Shown: positions 18,480 through 28,531 of the stretch, piece after piece
Position numbering within the stretch: position 1 is the stretch's first letter
How the letters are laid out: each line of letters begins with the position of its first letter
Assembly (NCBI GenBank): GCA_004321715.1
Contig: SGYN01000004.1
Location: forward strand, 27,206 to 91,205
Source: a bacterium
Lineage (GTDB): Bacteria; Fidelibacterota; Marinisomatia; Marinisomatales; TCS55
DNA length: 64,000 nt
Direction: 5' to 3'
Position numbers and translations under genes: made by a program
Notes under the pieces: model-generated
What the model saw: the letters and a program-made list of their open reading frames with translations, nothing else
What the model was told of the DNA's origin: nothing
Database searches by the model: none

Positions 18480-20606
18480 GGGAGAGAAGCGAATGGCCTG
18501 TCCACCTCCCGGCATAAGAGATAATTTGTATAGATCATTTTTTTCAACCACAATAGATTCAATTACAACTTCTTCTGGATTAGCTTGCCACCCACCATTT
18601 GTTGGATCTTTATAGATGGTGGCTTGATATTGAACTCCGGAATCAAGAAAAGAAAGATCAATCTTTAGATCCCTACCTTTTTCGTTGGTAATGCTTCCTA
18701 AATACCAGTCATTGCTATGGATATCTTTTCTTACAGTAGTAATATATTGACCAATTTCTCCATTTAAGATTTCTGTTTTTTCCCAATCAGTTGGTACATC
18801 CAGAATGAATTGAAATGCTGGATGATCTGTATAATTTTCTGGGAGGTCTGCAGCCATCTGTACCGGGGCATAAACAACAATATACAATGCTAATTCTTTT
18901 GATATGGTGCTTGGGATATAGTGGTTCGTATTAATTGTCCGGTCATCAGGACTATTATACCGATATTCTTTAATATTAAATATTCCAGGAGTGTAGTCCA
19001 TCGGGCTAGATAATAAACGTGTAAAAGGGAGAATGGTTGTGTGGTTCGGTTTGTTATTGTCTTTTGTAGACATAAATCCATTGAATTCTTGTCCTTTTGC
19101 ACCTTCTCTAGATAAAATATTTGGATAAGTACGTCGGATCCCAGTATCCTTGATCGGCTCATGTGGAACCAGACTTACCTGATACTTTGCTGCTGTTTCA
19201 ATAACTTTCCGAAAATGTTCTACCATATATTGCCCATGATGCCATTCTTTGTAGACGTTTCCATCGGCACCGGTTCTACTAATGTTTTGACTAACATCAT
19301 TGACATATCCTGTTTTAATAACTCGTATATCATTTCGTTGTGCATAAGCAAAGGCACTATCTAATTGCGATTCGTAATTCTGTATTTGACCACCCGTTTC
19401 ATGATGTCCAACGATTCGAATATTTTTCTTTCGTGCGTATTCCTTTACTTCTTTAGAATCAAAATCTGGATGGCTATGATAAAAATCAAATGCTTCGCCA
19501 TCACCGGAACAACACCAGTTTACATCCCAACCGGTATTCCATCCTTCCACTAAAACGCCCGTAAATCCGTATTTAGAACCAAAGTCGATATAATCCTTTA
19601 CTTTTTGTGTTTTCGCTCCATGATGAGCTCCTGATCCCCATGTAGATTGATTCGTACCAATCATCTCCCACCAAATACCAATATACTTCCCAGGTTCGAT
19701 CCAATCTGTATTTGACAGCTTGTTTGGTTCATTCAGATTTAAAGTAAGAGTAGACATCGCTAATTCAGCTGGATTGTTTCCAACTATAATCGTTCTCCAG
19801 GGTGATTGAAAGGGAAGTGTTGCATACACTTTTGTGCCATCGGACCAGGGGATAAGGTCGCATTCCATCTTACTGGTACCATTTGCTTGTAGAGTCATGC
19901 TAGAATAATTGGTAAGATTTGCTTCATGGATGGCAATGCAAATACCATCGTTTCGTTGTACGGTGAACGGGGTATGAACTGCTTCTGGACCTAAGCGTGG
20001 ACCAGTTAAATCTTCAACTAACTTAGAATATGTATCACGGGATATATCACTTATAAGAGTATTGGCATACAAAAATTCAAATCGACGATATGAATAGGCC
20101 GGGATCCACCAAGATTGCGAGTCCTCTGAAAAATTAAATTCTGTTAGTTCATCAAGTATTTTAAAATTGTTCAGTTCCTTTTGCTCGGGAAGTTCATAGC
20201 GAAAACCCAAGCCATCATTAAATAATCGAAAACGAATAACCATCTCCATTTGACTAGTTATGGACGATAGATAAATGGCTAATTCATTATGATTATCTGT
20301 GATGTGTTTTTGTTCTCCCCAGACTTGTGTCCATGTTTCATTTTTGTTTGAACGTTGTACTTTTTTAACGGTTAAATCATCCGATAAATCAAATTGATCG
20401 GTTAAGATCCCCAATAGAGACTTTTCAATTAAAAGCTGATTGTTTTTCTTCAGCGAATAAGAAATATTCTGTTCATTTGAATGGAATGTGAAGGAAAGGG
20501 TTTCATCGGGAGACAAGAGATAATGATCTCTGTTTAGATCATTATATACACACGAAATTGAAAACACAAGCAATGCGCAAAGTAATGGATACTGGAACAC
20601 CTTCAT
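18474..20606 (-). CDS. GH97 alpha-glucosidase/alpha-galactosidase (SusB-like) lipoprotein
   Basis: 710 aa. Lipobox F-S-I-S-C, Cys19. Three family domains in order: GH97_N beta-sandwich (~25-280; G-L-G-F-R-Y-E-L-P, W-W-I-P-A-Y-S-Y-R-R), the catalytic TIM barrel (~290-570; K-Y-I-G-I-W-W-E-M, V-L-V-E-G-W-N-T-G-W-D, V-S-L-V-P-H-E-P-I-K) and GH97_C (~590-705). GH97 includes inverting alpha-glucosidases such as SusB, which trim maltooligosaccharides in the periplasm, and retaining alpha-galactosidases. I cannot resolve which mechanism from motifs alone, though the starch-type neighbours favour glucosidase. It lies 94 bases beyond the CBM gene, behind a terminator, as the last gene of the locus. Confidence 0.93.
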   Translation of the reverse strand: MKVFQYPLLCALLVFSISCVYNDLNRDHYLLSPDETLSFTFHSNEQNISYSLKKNNQLLIEKSLLGILTDQFDLSDDLTVKKVQRSNKNETWTQVWGEQKHITDNHNELAIYLSSITSQMEMVIRFRLFNDGLGFRYELPEQKELNNFKILDELTEFNFSEDSQSWWIPAYSYRRFEFLYANTLISDISRDTYSKLVEDLTGPRLGPEAVHTPFTVQRNDGICIAIHEANLTNYSSMTLQANGTSKMECDLIPWSDGTKVYATLPFQSPWRTIIVGNNPAELAMSTLTLNLNEPNKLSNTDWIEPGKYIGIWWEMIGTNQSTWGSGAHHGAKTQKVKDYIDFGSKYGFTGVLVEGWNTGWDVNWCCSGDGEAFDFYHSHPDFDSKEVKEYARKKNIRIVGHHETGGQIQNYESQLDSAFAYAQRNDIRVIKTGYVNDVSQNISRTGADGNVYKEWHHGQYMVEHFRKVIETAAKYQVSLVPHEPIKDTGIRRTYPNILSREGAKGQEFNGFMSTKDNNKPNHTTILPFTRLLSSPMDYTPGIFNIKEYRYNSPDDRTINTNHYIPSTISKELALYIVVYAPVQMAADLPENYTDHPAFQFILDVPTDWEKTEILNGEIGQYITTVRKDIHSNDWYLGSITNEKGRDLKIDLSFLDSGVQYQATIYKDPTNGGWQANPEEVVIESIVVEKNDLYKLSLMPGGGQAIRFSPM

Positions 20607-20650
20607 AAATTTCCTATAGTTGATTAAAAGAATAATTATTACCCTAATAC

Positions 20651-20681
20651 AAAAAGGGGCTCAATAATGAACCCCTTTTTA
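20651..20681 (-). terminator. Rho-independent terminator after the CBM gene
   Basis: AAAAAGGGG and CCCCTTTTT arms (20651-20659, 20672-20680) with a partly paired 12-base loop, between the CBM and GH97 genes. It has A/T tracts on both sides. It may attenuate GH97 transcription from the upstream operon. Confidence 0.85.
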
Positions 20682-20700
20682 TACTCATAAATATGGTTGG

Positions 20701-23700
20701 TTATTTGACCAGAGTCATTTTCTTAATTTGCCTGAATTCGTTTCCAGCTTCAAGCTCATAGAAATACAACCCACTAGGAAGCATATTGCCTCCTTGATCT
20801 GTTCCATTCCATTGAATATTATATGTACCAGCATCTAATTGAGCTCTCGTTACGTTTGCTACAAGCTGACCCATAATATTATAAACGTTAATCCGCACTT
20901 CTAATTGCATAGGTATGCTAAAAGAAATATTAGTAGTTGGATTAAATGGATTTGGGTAATTGTCTGATAAGGCAAATGTTGTAGGTACCATATCATTCGC
21001 TAATGATAGAGCGATACAAACTTCATCTGCATCCCATTCTTCTATTGGAAGAGGTGGATCTTTTTGCCATGTGTCATCATCGAATTCCCAATCTCCCCAG
21101 CTACAATCAAAATCGGAGTTGGAATGCATGTATCTGGCACGGAATCTTCCAAAACCAAAACCGCCGCCTTCACTTACAACAACCGATTCAGACATATCGA
21201 GAAATTCCCAATGGTAGATCATATGCCAGGCTAATGGTCCAACAAAATCAACGGTTGCTGAAAAAGATCCATCACCATTGTTCATTGCTACAAATTTTTG
21301 ACCATCGTCAAATCCCTGCAAATAATTTAACCATTTATCTTCTAGTTTGATATACACTGAATCTTCAGCAGAATCAAAGCCATCTTCGCTTGCTCCAGTC
21401 ATATCAACGGTAAACATAACAGAAACTTCCTGTCCTGCAGGAACAACTGCACCAGCTGGAAGATCATAGTATCCAGCTAAGTCTAACTCTAATAGGCCTG
21501 TACCATCATCTTCACCAATTGCGAATGTTCTGTTTCCGCCACCAAATACTGGTGAATCTTCCCAACCCATATCGGTCCATAGTTCACCATATGTAGAGGT
21601 AAGATGAGTAACAGACTCTTCACTATGCTCAATAAAGAACTTATATTCATTTTCATGATCTGGTAGATCCGTTAGTGATAGCGCCAAACTAAATATGTTT
21701 GTACCAGGAGTTCTGGTTAATTCAGAATCCGTTGGATCATCACCGTTCCAACCATTGAAACCACCACGAACCTGCATCACATCACCTCGAGCAACACTAA
21801 AGATGGGCATGCCTGTAGCGCCTTCTTCATCTAACCATTCCGATAAATCCACAGAAAAGATAACTGTTTTAGTTACAGGTTGCACAGTAGACGGTGGAGC
21901 GTTATCCCAATACATCCATGCTAAGGTAGTATCCTTAGTTACGGTAGCGGTACGGTTATCGTTACTTTCCCATCCATCAACACCTTTTAAGAATTTATGC
22001 TCAACTGCGGTAGTACCAGCAGCAAAGGAATAATGTCCAGACCAGAAATCATCTCCTTCATGAGTCAATGCTTCTCCAGCCCATCCATTCATAGTTCCTG
22101 CAATATGCATTACTTCGCCTGCATATCCGACTATTCCAGCTGTATTAACTCGAAACCATACATCCACACTATCCGTTGGTGTGTATGGGGGAGTGGTACC
22201 ACTTTCCCAATAATCAACATTTAAATCAACGCCTTCAGTCTCACCAGCAAGAGAAAATGTGCGATTATCGGTTGATTCCCAATTCACATTTTCTAATGCA
22301 TCCAGCATAACATATTTATATTCATAATCACCCATAGCTAGAGGTTCAGCTGTGGTATACGTCCAATAATCACCACCTACATTATCCAATTCCCATTCAA
22401 CTCCATCCCAGCCATTCATACTTCCACGAATAACAAGAGTATTTGTGGAGTCTGTGAAACCAGGAGCGGTAGAGGTATTCAGAGTAAATGTTACATTAAC
22501 AGGTTGTACATCCGTTGGCGGTACATTGCTCCAATAGACCCATTGCAATGTAGTATCCTGATTTGCAACGGCAATACGATTATCATTAGTCTCCCAACTA
22601 TCGCTTCCTTTTAAGAATTTATATTGAAGAGTATCGCCAGCTGTAGCAAAGGAATATTGACCAGACCAGAATGTAGAGTCGCCTTCAGGACTTAATGGGG
22701 CTCCAGTCCATCCATTCATGTTCCCTGCAATATGCATTACTTCGCCTGCATAGTCTGCAATACCTGCTGTGCTAACCCGAAACCATACATCTACACTATC
22801 CGTTACAGTGTACGGTGGGGTAGTACCATTTTGCCAGAAATCCATAGCAAGCGCCGTATCTAGTACATCTGCACCAAAGGTCAAAGTACGGTTGCCAGTT
22901 GACTCCCAAGTATCACCACTTTCACCAACGAGTACATATTTAAATTCATGAGTTACAGTATCATCTAAGCCTAAGCTATGATATGTCCAATAATCACCAC
23001 CAACATTTTCCATTTCCCAATCATTGCCAGACCAGCCATTAAAACTTCCTCGAATGACCAATGTACTGGTAGAATCGGTAAATCCATTAGCAGTGGATGT
23101 ATTTAAACTAAATCGAACAACAACTCCAATTGGATATGGACAGTCTGAACTAGAATTTGTTGTCGATCCATCAGAACAATTAGGCGTAGCAATTGTCCAT
23201 TGAGTTATATCAAAAGTTGCACTAGGAGTACGATCAATACGATACGCCCAAGCATCCATATATTCCCAAGCTTCTCCCGTTCCATCTGTAGCTGGATCTC
23301 CATATAGATCTACAACGCTAGTATCATTTGCGGATATTAAGAATAATTCAATGGCATCGTCACCGTTTTGGGACACATCCCCATCAATCGCGTAATTAAC
23401 ATTGTATTGACCAAAAAAATTTCCAAAATAATTTTGATATGCACTGGTATCTCGTAAAAACCAAAAACTTTCGCCTGCAGCCAAAGCAACAGCTGGAAGA
23501 TTTGCTTCTATTCCATCCGTTCCACCACCATTATTGGCAACACCAACAGCATACACACTGAGGTCTGCAATACTATCAATAGCAACAAGTTCTAAGGCCT
23601 TGCCAGCAGAACCTGCTTCAGGTACTGTGAGGTCTAGCACACCCCCAATTACAAGAGAACTGGTTTGTGCGAATACCGTAGTTGAAATAGTTAGACATAT

Positions 23701-23721
23701 GATTAGTAACATTTTTTTCAT
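20701..23721 (-). CDS. Multidomain starch-binding-like surface protein with LTD-like N-terminus and T9SS tail
   Basis: 1006 aa from ATG 23721, chosen because AGGAGG sits 9 bases upstream; an earlier in-frame ATG at 23751 lacks one. Signal peptide M-K-K-M-L-L-I-I-C-L. Residues ~20-200 resemble a lamin-tail-like domain (G-D-D-A-I-E-L-F, G-E-A-W-E-Y-M-D-A-W-A-Y-R). Residues ~205-620 are a tandem duplication of a 209-aa unit, each holding two beta-sandwich modules of the CBM20/CBM48-like type (V-I-R-G-S-F/M-N-G-W, N-V-G-G-D-Y-W-T-Y, W-E-S-T-x-N-R-T). A further related module is V-R-G-G-F-N-G-W-N-G-D-D. The tail is N-Y-P-N-P-F-N-P-T-T with final K-K-M-T-L-V-K. No catalytic domain is seen, so it probably holds alpha-glucan at the surface. 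Confidence 0.87.
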   Translation of the reverse strand: MKKMLLIICLTISTTVFAQTSSLVIGGVLDLTVPEAGSAGKALELVAIDSIADLSVYAVGVANNGGGTDGIEANLPAVALAAGESFWFLRDTSAYQNYFGNFFGQYNVNYAIDGDVSQNGDDAIELFLISANDTSVVDLYGDPATDGTGEAWEYMDAWAYRIDRTPSATFDITQWTIATPNCSDGSTTNSSSDCPYPIGVVVRFSLNTSTANGFTDSTSTLVIRGSFNGWSGNDWEMENVGGDYWTYHSLGLDDTVTHEFKYVLVGESGDTWESTGNRTLTFGADVLDTALAMDFWQNGTTPPYTVTDSVDVWFRVSTAGIADYAGEVMHIAGNMNGWTGAPLSPEGDSTFWSGQYSFATAGDTLQYKFLKGSDSWETNDNRIAVANQDTTLQWVYWSNVPPTDVQPVNVTFTLNTSTAPGFTDSTNTLVIRGSMNGWDGVEWELDNVGGDYWTYTTAEPLAMGDYEYKYVMLDALENVNWESTDNRTFSLAGETEGVDLNVDYWESGTTPPYTPTDSVDVWFRVNTAGIVGYAGEVMHIAGTMNGWAGEALTHEGDDFWSGHYSFAAGTTAVEHKFLKGVDGWESNDNRTATVTKDTTLAWMYWDNAPPSTVQPVTKTVIFSVDLSEWLDEEGATGMPIFSVARGDVMQVRGGFNGWNGDDPTDSELTRTPGTNIFSLALSLTDLPDHENEYKFFIEHSEESVTHLTSTYGELWTDMGWEDSPVFGGGNRTFAIGEDDGTGLLELDLAGYYDLPAGAVVPAGQEVSVMFTVDMTGASEDGFDSAEDSVYIKLEDKWLNYLQGFDDGQKFVAMNNGDGSFSATVDFVGPLAWHMIYHWEFLDMSESVVVSEGGGFGFGRFRARYMHSNSDFDCSWGDWEFDDDTWQKDPPLPIEEWDADEVCIALSLANDMVPTTFALSDNYPNPFNPTTNISFSIPMQLEVRINVYNIMGQLVANVTRAQLDAGTYNIQWNGTDQGGNMLPSGLYFYELEAGNEFRQIKKMTLVK

Positions 23722-23780
23722 TATTGAATTCCTCCTAAATTGAAAATACATTGTAAAAAAGACCAGGTAGTTTTCTATAT

Positions 23781-23786
23781 ATTATA
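23781..23786 (-). promoter_or_regulatory. Candidate -10 box for the CBM gene
   Basis: TATAAT on the minus strand, 60 bases before ATG 23721, in the 86-base gap after the PorV gene. No convincing -35 at standard spacing (TTAACA lies 19 bases upstream). It suggests the CBM gene may have its own promoter. Confidence 0.35.
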
Positions 23787-23807
23787 GTCAAATACAAGAA
23801 ATAATTG

Positions 23808-24815
23808 TTAATATGAAAATTGTATACTGAATTGGTGGGTTTCTCCCAAATGAGATAAGGTTTCTACGCTATAATTAATATACAGATTCTTTTTTAAGAT
23901 ATTTGTCATATTGAATCCCAAACCCATGGATAGTTCTTTCTCACGTTCATGTAAAAATAAAGAATTCATTCCCGTGCGTATCACAAATAGATTATTAAAT
24001 AATCCGCATTCAATCCCAGCGTTGACATACATGGAATTATCATTTGGGCTATTGACATCGACACTCCAGGTCATTGTACCTATTTGGCCTACATTCAAAT
24101 CATCGGAAATGCCTACTCGTAATATAAGCGGAAGATCAAAGTCATCGGTTGCTAAGTACCCCGTAACGCTTTCATTGTTTCCTTCTATCGTCTCATCAAT
24201 ATCTACAGGTACCAGTAGATCATCTCCTGTCATATTCATCTTTGGTCCAAAATTGCTAATGCTGGTTCCTAGTTTAAAACCGTATGGAGTGGAAAATAAC
24301 GTACCGATATCCAGAGCAATTCCTGTAGCATTATTATTGGCAATCGTTTCTTGAACATATTTGCCATTGAAACCAATCGAGAATCGATCGGTAAGATTTA
24401 AAGAGTAGGTGGCTCCAATTGCAAAGTTTGATGCGGCAAAAGTCTCTCCAGTATTTTCATTACCGTATCTCGTTACTTCCATATCATTCATGGTAACAGA
24501 AGTAATATTTAATCCAAAAAAGTGATTATTCATCAATGGTAACGAAAAGCCAAAGTAATCAAAGGCGATATCTGCTATCCAATTGGAATGATTAAAAAAC
24601 ACTTCTTTTGTTTTGTAAAAGCTTAAACCTGCTGGGTTCCAGTACATAGCAGAAGCATCATTGGCGATAGAGGTAAACGCACCACCCATACCCACAGCCC
24701 TAGAGCCAACATTCATATGCAAAAACTTTGCCGCAGTAGTCCCGATTTTATCAACAGCGAGAATATTTCCTAAGAGAAAATGAAAACACAGAATATATTG
24801 AATACACTTTATCAT
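23808..24815 (-). CDS. PorV/PorQ-family (UPF0164) outer-membrane barrel
   Basis: 335 aa with signal peptide (to about A-V-D, residue 21). The N-terminal signature F-L-x-M-N-V-G-S-R-A-V-G-M-G-G-A-F-T-S, followed by D-A-S-A-M-Y-W-N-P-A-G-L, is diagnostic of the PorV/PorQ, FadL-like barrel family. PorV is the outer-membrane shuttle that takes T9SS cargo from the translocon to the attachment complex. Here it overlaps the T9SS-tailed 1239-aa gene by 4 bases. This points to a cargo-dedicated PorV-like partner, or a small porin for the locus; the former is inference from context. Confidence 0.88.
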   Translation of the reverse strand: MIKCIQYILCFHFLLGNILAVDKIGTTAAKFLHMNVGSRAVGMGGAFTSIANDASAMYWNPAGLSFYKTKEVFFNHSNWIADIAFDYFGFSLPLMNNHFFGLNITSVTMNDMEVTRYGNENTGETFAASNFAIGATYSLNLTDRFSIGFNGKYVQETIANNNATGIALDIGTLFSTPYGFKLGTSISNFGPKMNMTGDDLLVPVDIDETIEGNNESVTGYLATDDFDLPLILRVGISDDLNVGQIGTMTWSVDVNSPNDNSMYVNAGIECGLFNNLFVIRTGMNSLFLHEREKELSMGLGFNMTNILKKNLYINYSVETLSHLGETHQFSIQFSY

Positions 24816-27800
24816 TTCACAATAGCCAATTTTCCAATTTTCTCACCCACGCCTTTTGCCTCAATGTGATAAATATAAACTCCATAACTTGCTGTTAAAT
24901 TATCTTTGGTTAGCAGATCCCATTTTCCAGTACCATAATTCATAGATGAAGTATGATGTATCTCTTTAACTAACTCTCCAGATATAGTATAAATACGAAT
25001 GATACAGTTCTGCGGTAGGTAACGGAATTGTATTTCTCTTGGACCTCTTCCAGAAGTAAAGGTATTTAAACCTTCGAAAGAATTCGTAGCGTAATATGGA
25101 TTGGGTACAACTTTAATTTTATCCATATCCGATGAAGCTTTTTGCTGATCGATGTAGGAAGCGAGAGTGGTAAACTCGTAAACATCTTCCTGAAGAAATG
25201 GTTTTTCAATAAATATATATGCCGTATCGCCCGGCTGGGGTTCGTTATAAATCAATTCTTCGTCATTTGGGTGTAAGTTTAAATAGAAGGACCAGGATGG
25301 CGCAGGGTATCCATTCTCATCTTCATAATCCATAAAGACAATCCAATCACTTTCCCTGTTGCCATCGGCATTGAACTTTCCATCAGGATCTCCCATAGGA
25401 ATTACATCAATAAATCCTGTGGGTATGTCTGCCCAATCCAGGGCATCAACACCAGTGAGAGATTCCCTTCTTTGTACCTTGAAATTGACATTCCGAGCCT
25501 CATAAAGAAAGCCAGGATAACAATTGCTTGAATTGGGAAGAAAACGCATACAAAGATCAATGGTTGAGTCCACATCCGCATCATAGAATATGATACGGTA
25601 ATCAAAAGGTAATTGAGTGCCAACTACATTAAATGTCGCATATCGTTGCACGTTATAAGACCAGATGCTATCTCGAGACCAAATAGATTCTTCCATATTA
25701 AATCGTAGTTCGTTTACATTATTAAATGATAATCTAAATCCATCGATTACCTGACCGTCTTCCATATTCAGATCTTTGTCACTTATCAGTGTATCCAGTG
25801 AATTTTCAACTGTTACATCAGTTAAATAATACGATTTAGTAGTAACCGTATCGTAGCCAGCAATTCCTTGTTGATTTGGTAGTATTGTATCCGAAAATGT
25901 TATATGGTACGTATGATTATTTTTTACACTCATTGGATCAACAATTTCAAAATATATTTCGCCGCTTGATGTACCAGAGATGTGGTTCAGCAATGATCCC
26001 TCAAATTCTGCATCCGTATATCCAGCGGCAGGAGGAGAGGGGATGGCTTCAACCACATTGGGACCCATCTCAATTTCACCAGTTAATGAATTCACCCGTA
26101 GTCGCATAGGGGAATCACTAGGAATGATATCATTTGTCAAATCACCACCATAATCATAAGAAACAACTGCGTAATAATATCGTTGACCATTTACGACATT
26201 TTCATCACGATAGTAATGTCGAATCCCCGTATCATCACCAAGATAAAATTTTATCCCATTTAAGTCGACTGGATGCCATCCATTCTTTCCATTATTTAAA
26301 TCCCATTGAGCTTTTTCTCCATTTTGGACATATGGCTCTAGAAAAGTCAAATTACCATCTCCATCAGTAATGGTGTAGGCATCATCAAATTGAAAATCAG
26401 TAGCTCGATATATTTTATATCCTTCAAAATCATATAAATCGACACCATTGGTAACTTCACCCATGTATTTATCGATCGATTGTTCTGCACTTTCATCCCA
26501 GTAAAGAGTCACAAAGCCATCTCCAGTAACTGATGATACTTTGGGCGGGTTGGGAGCTTTAGCAAATTGATAATCAAAATCATAGGTGGTTTGCGCTACA
26601 GCTTTATTGCGAAGAGCATCGGCCACATCATTTCCAAGAGTAACGGACATTGCGATGCGTTCCGTTTGGCCAGACTTTAATGGAAAAAATCCCGACGTAA
26701 CAAATAAATCATAATCACCCGGTGGTTGACCGCCAGCAGGAGGTTGCCAATAGGTTCCTGGAGTCATGTAAAATAGCCAGAGATAATTATCACTAGTGAT
26801 TGGAATGGCCCCAGCTGGATCGTATCCTACAGCAGTAAGCCCCATTTGATCGGATTCTGCTACATCCGTCTTATCAATATTTGGTTCTCCTGGAAATCCC
26901 GTTCCAGAACCAGAAGTTGGCTTTTGATCATTGACTCCCGCTGCAATGCCTCCCGATTCATCTCCATTGATCCCCACATCATCGCTTGGATCCCAATCGA
27001 AATCATTATCAATAAAATCATCTCTGGATTCATCAATCATTTCATCAATTCCTTCATCAATTCCTTCATCAATTGCACCATCGCCATCATTATCAATACC
27101 ATCTGCATAGGGCTTGCCTAAATCTTCTGTATCCACGTCATATAAAATAATATTCGAATTTGGTACTGCATATCGTTTCCATTCATCTGTTGCTGCACTA
27201 GCGATAATTTCTTCCGTGATTAAAGGAGAATTCACATCGGCTCCCAATCCATATGGGTATTCCAATGCATACGGGTCATCCGAATTGGCGTTATTATCAA
27301 TTCCGTCTGCATAAGATAGACCAAGATCATTTTGATCAAGGCCAATAAGATGTATAATGGAATCTTGCATGGAATCGTTAGAAGGCGGCCATATCTGCCA
27401 TTGTGAATATGCAGCATTAATCATTTCTTCTGTAACAACGGGACTGTTTTCTTCCCCATCTTGGTCATTATCAATTCCGTCTGCATAAGTAACCCCAGAC
27501 TGATCTCCAAAGGGTACATGTGTCATATTTTCATCAACTAGACCATTTCCGTTGTCATCAATAGCGTTCCCTAAAATTTCATCCAAAATAAAGAACTCAC
27601 TAATAATCGGGCCATTATCTTCACCATCACCATCATTATCAATTCGATCCGTATTATTCCCGGGTGTCTCAATAAAAGAAGTTGCAGCTACGCCTACTTG
27701 ATCACTTCCAAAAGCTGCATTTCCAATACCATCACTATCCATGGACCAGGCAACATCATATAATAAATCAAAATCGGGTGTATCATCACCGCTATCGCCA

Positions 27801-28531
27801 TCGCCTCCCACTAGATCAGCAAGCCACATGGAAAAAGATACCTTTTCATAATCATAAGATGCATCATTTGTGATTTCATGAAGGATAAAAACCACATCTT
27901 CAATAAGAACTTGCTTCCATTCCAGCACCCGAACTCCAGCCAATAATCCGGCACCTTTACGGTTGATATCCGTTACATCCGGAGTGTATGGAACACCAAC
28001 AATAAAATTTCGATCATCGGAGGCCTTATAATAAATCTCTTGCTGTGCATTAAATTGATTTTTTCCAAAATATCCATTCCAAGAACTTGACCAACCAGGA
28101 TCATTAGAATCATCCATTTTATCAGGCCAAGCAACTGGCCATGTGCTTTCATCATCGCTGATAGCAATTTTTTGTGAATTGGGATTTAAATATCCAGGTA
28201 CAGGCTCCCACGTCATGGAATTACCCGATTGATCCGAACGAAATGGAATGGTTACCAAAGGTCGTATGTCACCATCATCGGTGTTGACTTCTGCACCAAC
28301 TGCAAGAGCAGTCATGGCTATATACATCTGACCAGAATTAACCGGCCATTCATAGGGTATTTCTCCAGGGGTAGCAGATTGACGTCCCGTAATACCATAA
28401 TTGAAAATAGTAGTTCGAACTTTATTTACATCAATATTGGTAGAGCGTCGGTAGTCCGGATCGCCGCGTTCATCCGATTGAGACCATAAGAATGTCAAAA
28501 ATAGGAAAATGAAAGAAAGCAACCTTACCAT
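24812..28531 (-). CDS. Large Ca-repeat surface protein with T9SS-type tail, paired with the TonB receptor
   Basis: 1239 aa with signal peptide (M-V-R-L-L-S-F-I-F-L-F-L). No family known to me. Residues ~290-530 hold four acidic units, mostly spaced ~57 residues, built on Y-A-D-G-I-D-N-D-x-D-G followed by N-S-P-x-x-T-E-E-M/I-I, plus D-E-G-I-D-E-G-I-D-E-M-I-D-E; these are Ca-binding D-x-D-x-D-G loops. A fibronectin-III-like segment follows (V-T-L-Y-W-D-E-S, near 670-800). The tail has V-V-P-N-P-Y and ends G-K-L-A-I-V-K, a variant T9SS signal. It overlaps the TonB gene by 7 bases and PorV by 4. Its position matches where SusD sits in Sus loci, so a surface glycan-binding or lid role is inferred. 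Confidence 0.82.
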   Translation of the reverse strand: MVRLLSFIFLFLTFLWSQSDERGDPDYRRSTNIDVNKVRTTIFNYGITGRQSATPGEIPYEWPVNSGQMYIAMTALAVGAEVNTDDGDIRPLVTIPFRSDQSGNSMTWEPVPGYLNPNSQKIAISDDESTWPVAWPDKMDDSNDPGWSSSWNGYFGKNQFNAQQEIYYKASDDRNFIVGVPYTPDVTDINRKGAGLLAGVRVLEWKQVLIEDVVFILHEITNDASYDYEKVSFSMWLADLVGGDGDSGDDTPDFDLLYDVAWSMDSDGIGNAAFGSDQVGVAATSFIETPGNNTDRIDNDGDGEDNGPIISEFFILDEILGNAIDDNGNGLVDENMTHVPFGDQSGVTYADGIDNDQDGEENSPVVTEEMINAAYSQWQIWPPSNDSMQDSIIHLIGLDQNDLGLSYADGIDNNANSDDPYALEYPYGLGADVNSPLITEEIIASAATDEWKRYAVPNSNIILYDVDTEDLGKPYADGIDNDGDGAIDEGIDEGIDEMIDESRDDFIDNDFDWDPSDDVGINGDESGGIAAGVNDQKPTSGSGTGFPGEPNIDKTDVAESDQMGLTAVGYDPAGAIPITSDNYLWLFYMTPGTYWQPPAGGQPPGDYDLFVTSGFFPLKSGQTERIAMSVTLGNDVADALRNKAVAQTTYDFDYQFAKAPNPPKVSSVTGDGFVTLYWDESAEQSIDKYMGEVTNGVDLYDFEGYKIYRATDFQFDDAYTITDGDGNLTFLEPYVQNGEKAQWDLNNGKNGWHPVDLNGIKFYLGDDTGIRHYYRDENVVNGQRYYYAVVSYDYGGDLTNDIIPSDSPMRLRVNSLTGEIEMGPNVVEAIPSPPAAGYTDAEFEGSLLNHISGTSSGEIYFEIVDPMSVKNNHTYHITFSDTILPNQQGIAGYDTVTTKSYYLTDVTVENSLDTLISDKDLNMEDGQVIDGFRLSFNNVNELRFNMEESIWSRDSIWSYNVQRYATFNVVGTQLPFDYRIIFYDADVDSTIDLCMRFLPNSSNCYPGFLYEARNVNFKVQRRESLTGVDALDWADIPTGFIDVIPMGDPDGKFNADGNRESDWIVFMDYEDENGYPAPSWSFYLNLHPNDEELIYNEPQPGDTAYIFIEKPFLQEDVYEFTTLASYIDQQKASSDMDKIKVVPNPYYATNSFEGLNTFTSGRGPREIQFRYLPQNCIIRIYTISGELVKEIHHTSSMNYGTGKWDLLTKDNLTASYGVYIYHIEAKGVGEKIGKLAIVK
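26990..27660 (-). repeat. Coding repeats of Ca-binding units, including a 12-base microrepeat
   Basis: Direct repeats TTATCAATTCCGTCTGCATA recur near 27297 and 27469, with a diverged copy near 27089. TCATCAATTCCT repeats in tandem near 27040-27068. All lie in frame inside the 1239-aa gene and encode D-x-D-G or D-E-G-I units. Confidence 0.8.

Noticed and set aside
21003..21350. Plus-strand open frame within the CBM gene
   Set aside because: Antisense shadow; the minus-strand reading has domains and a sorting tail.
27040..27070. Short tandem repeat that might be a microsatellite or CRISPR remnant
   Set aside because: It is in frame and encodes acidic D-E-G-I units of a Ca-repeat protein; no spacers.
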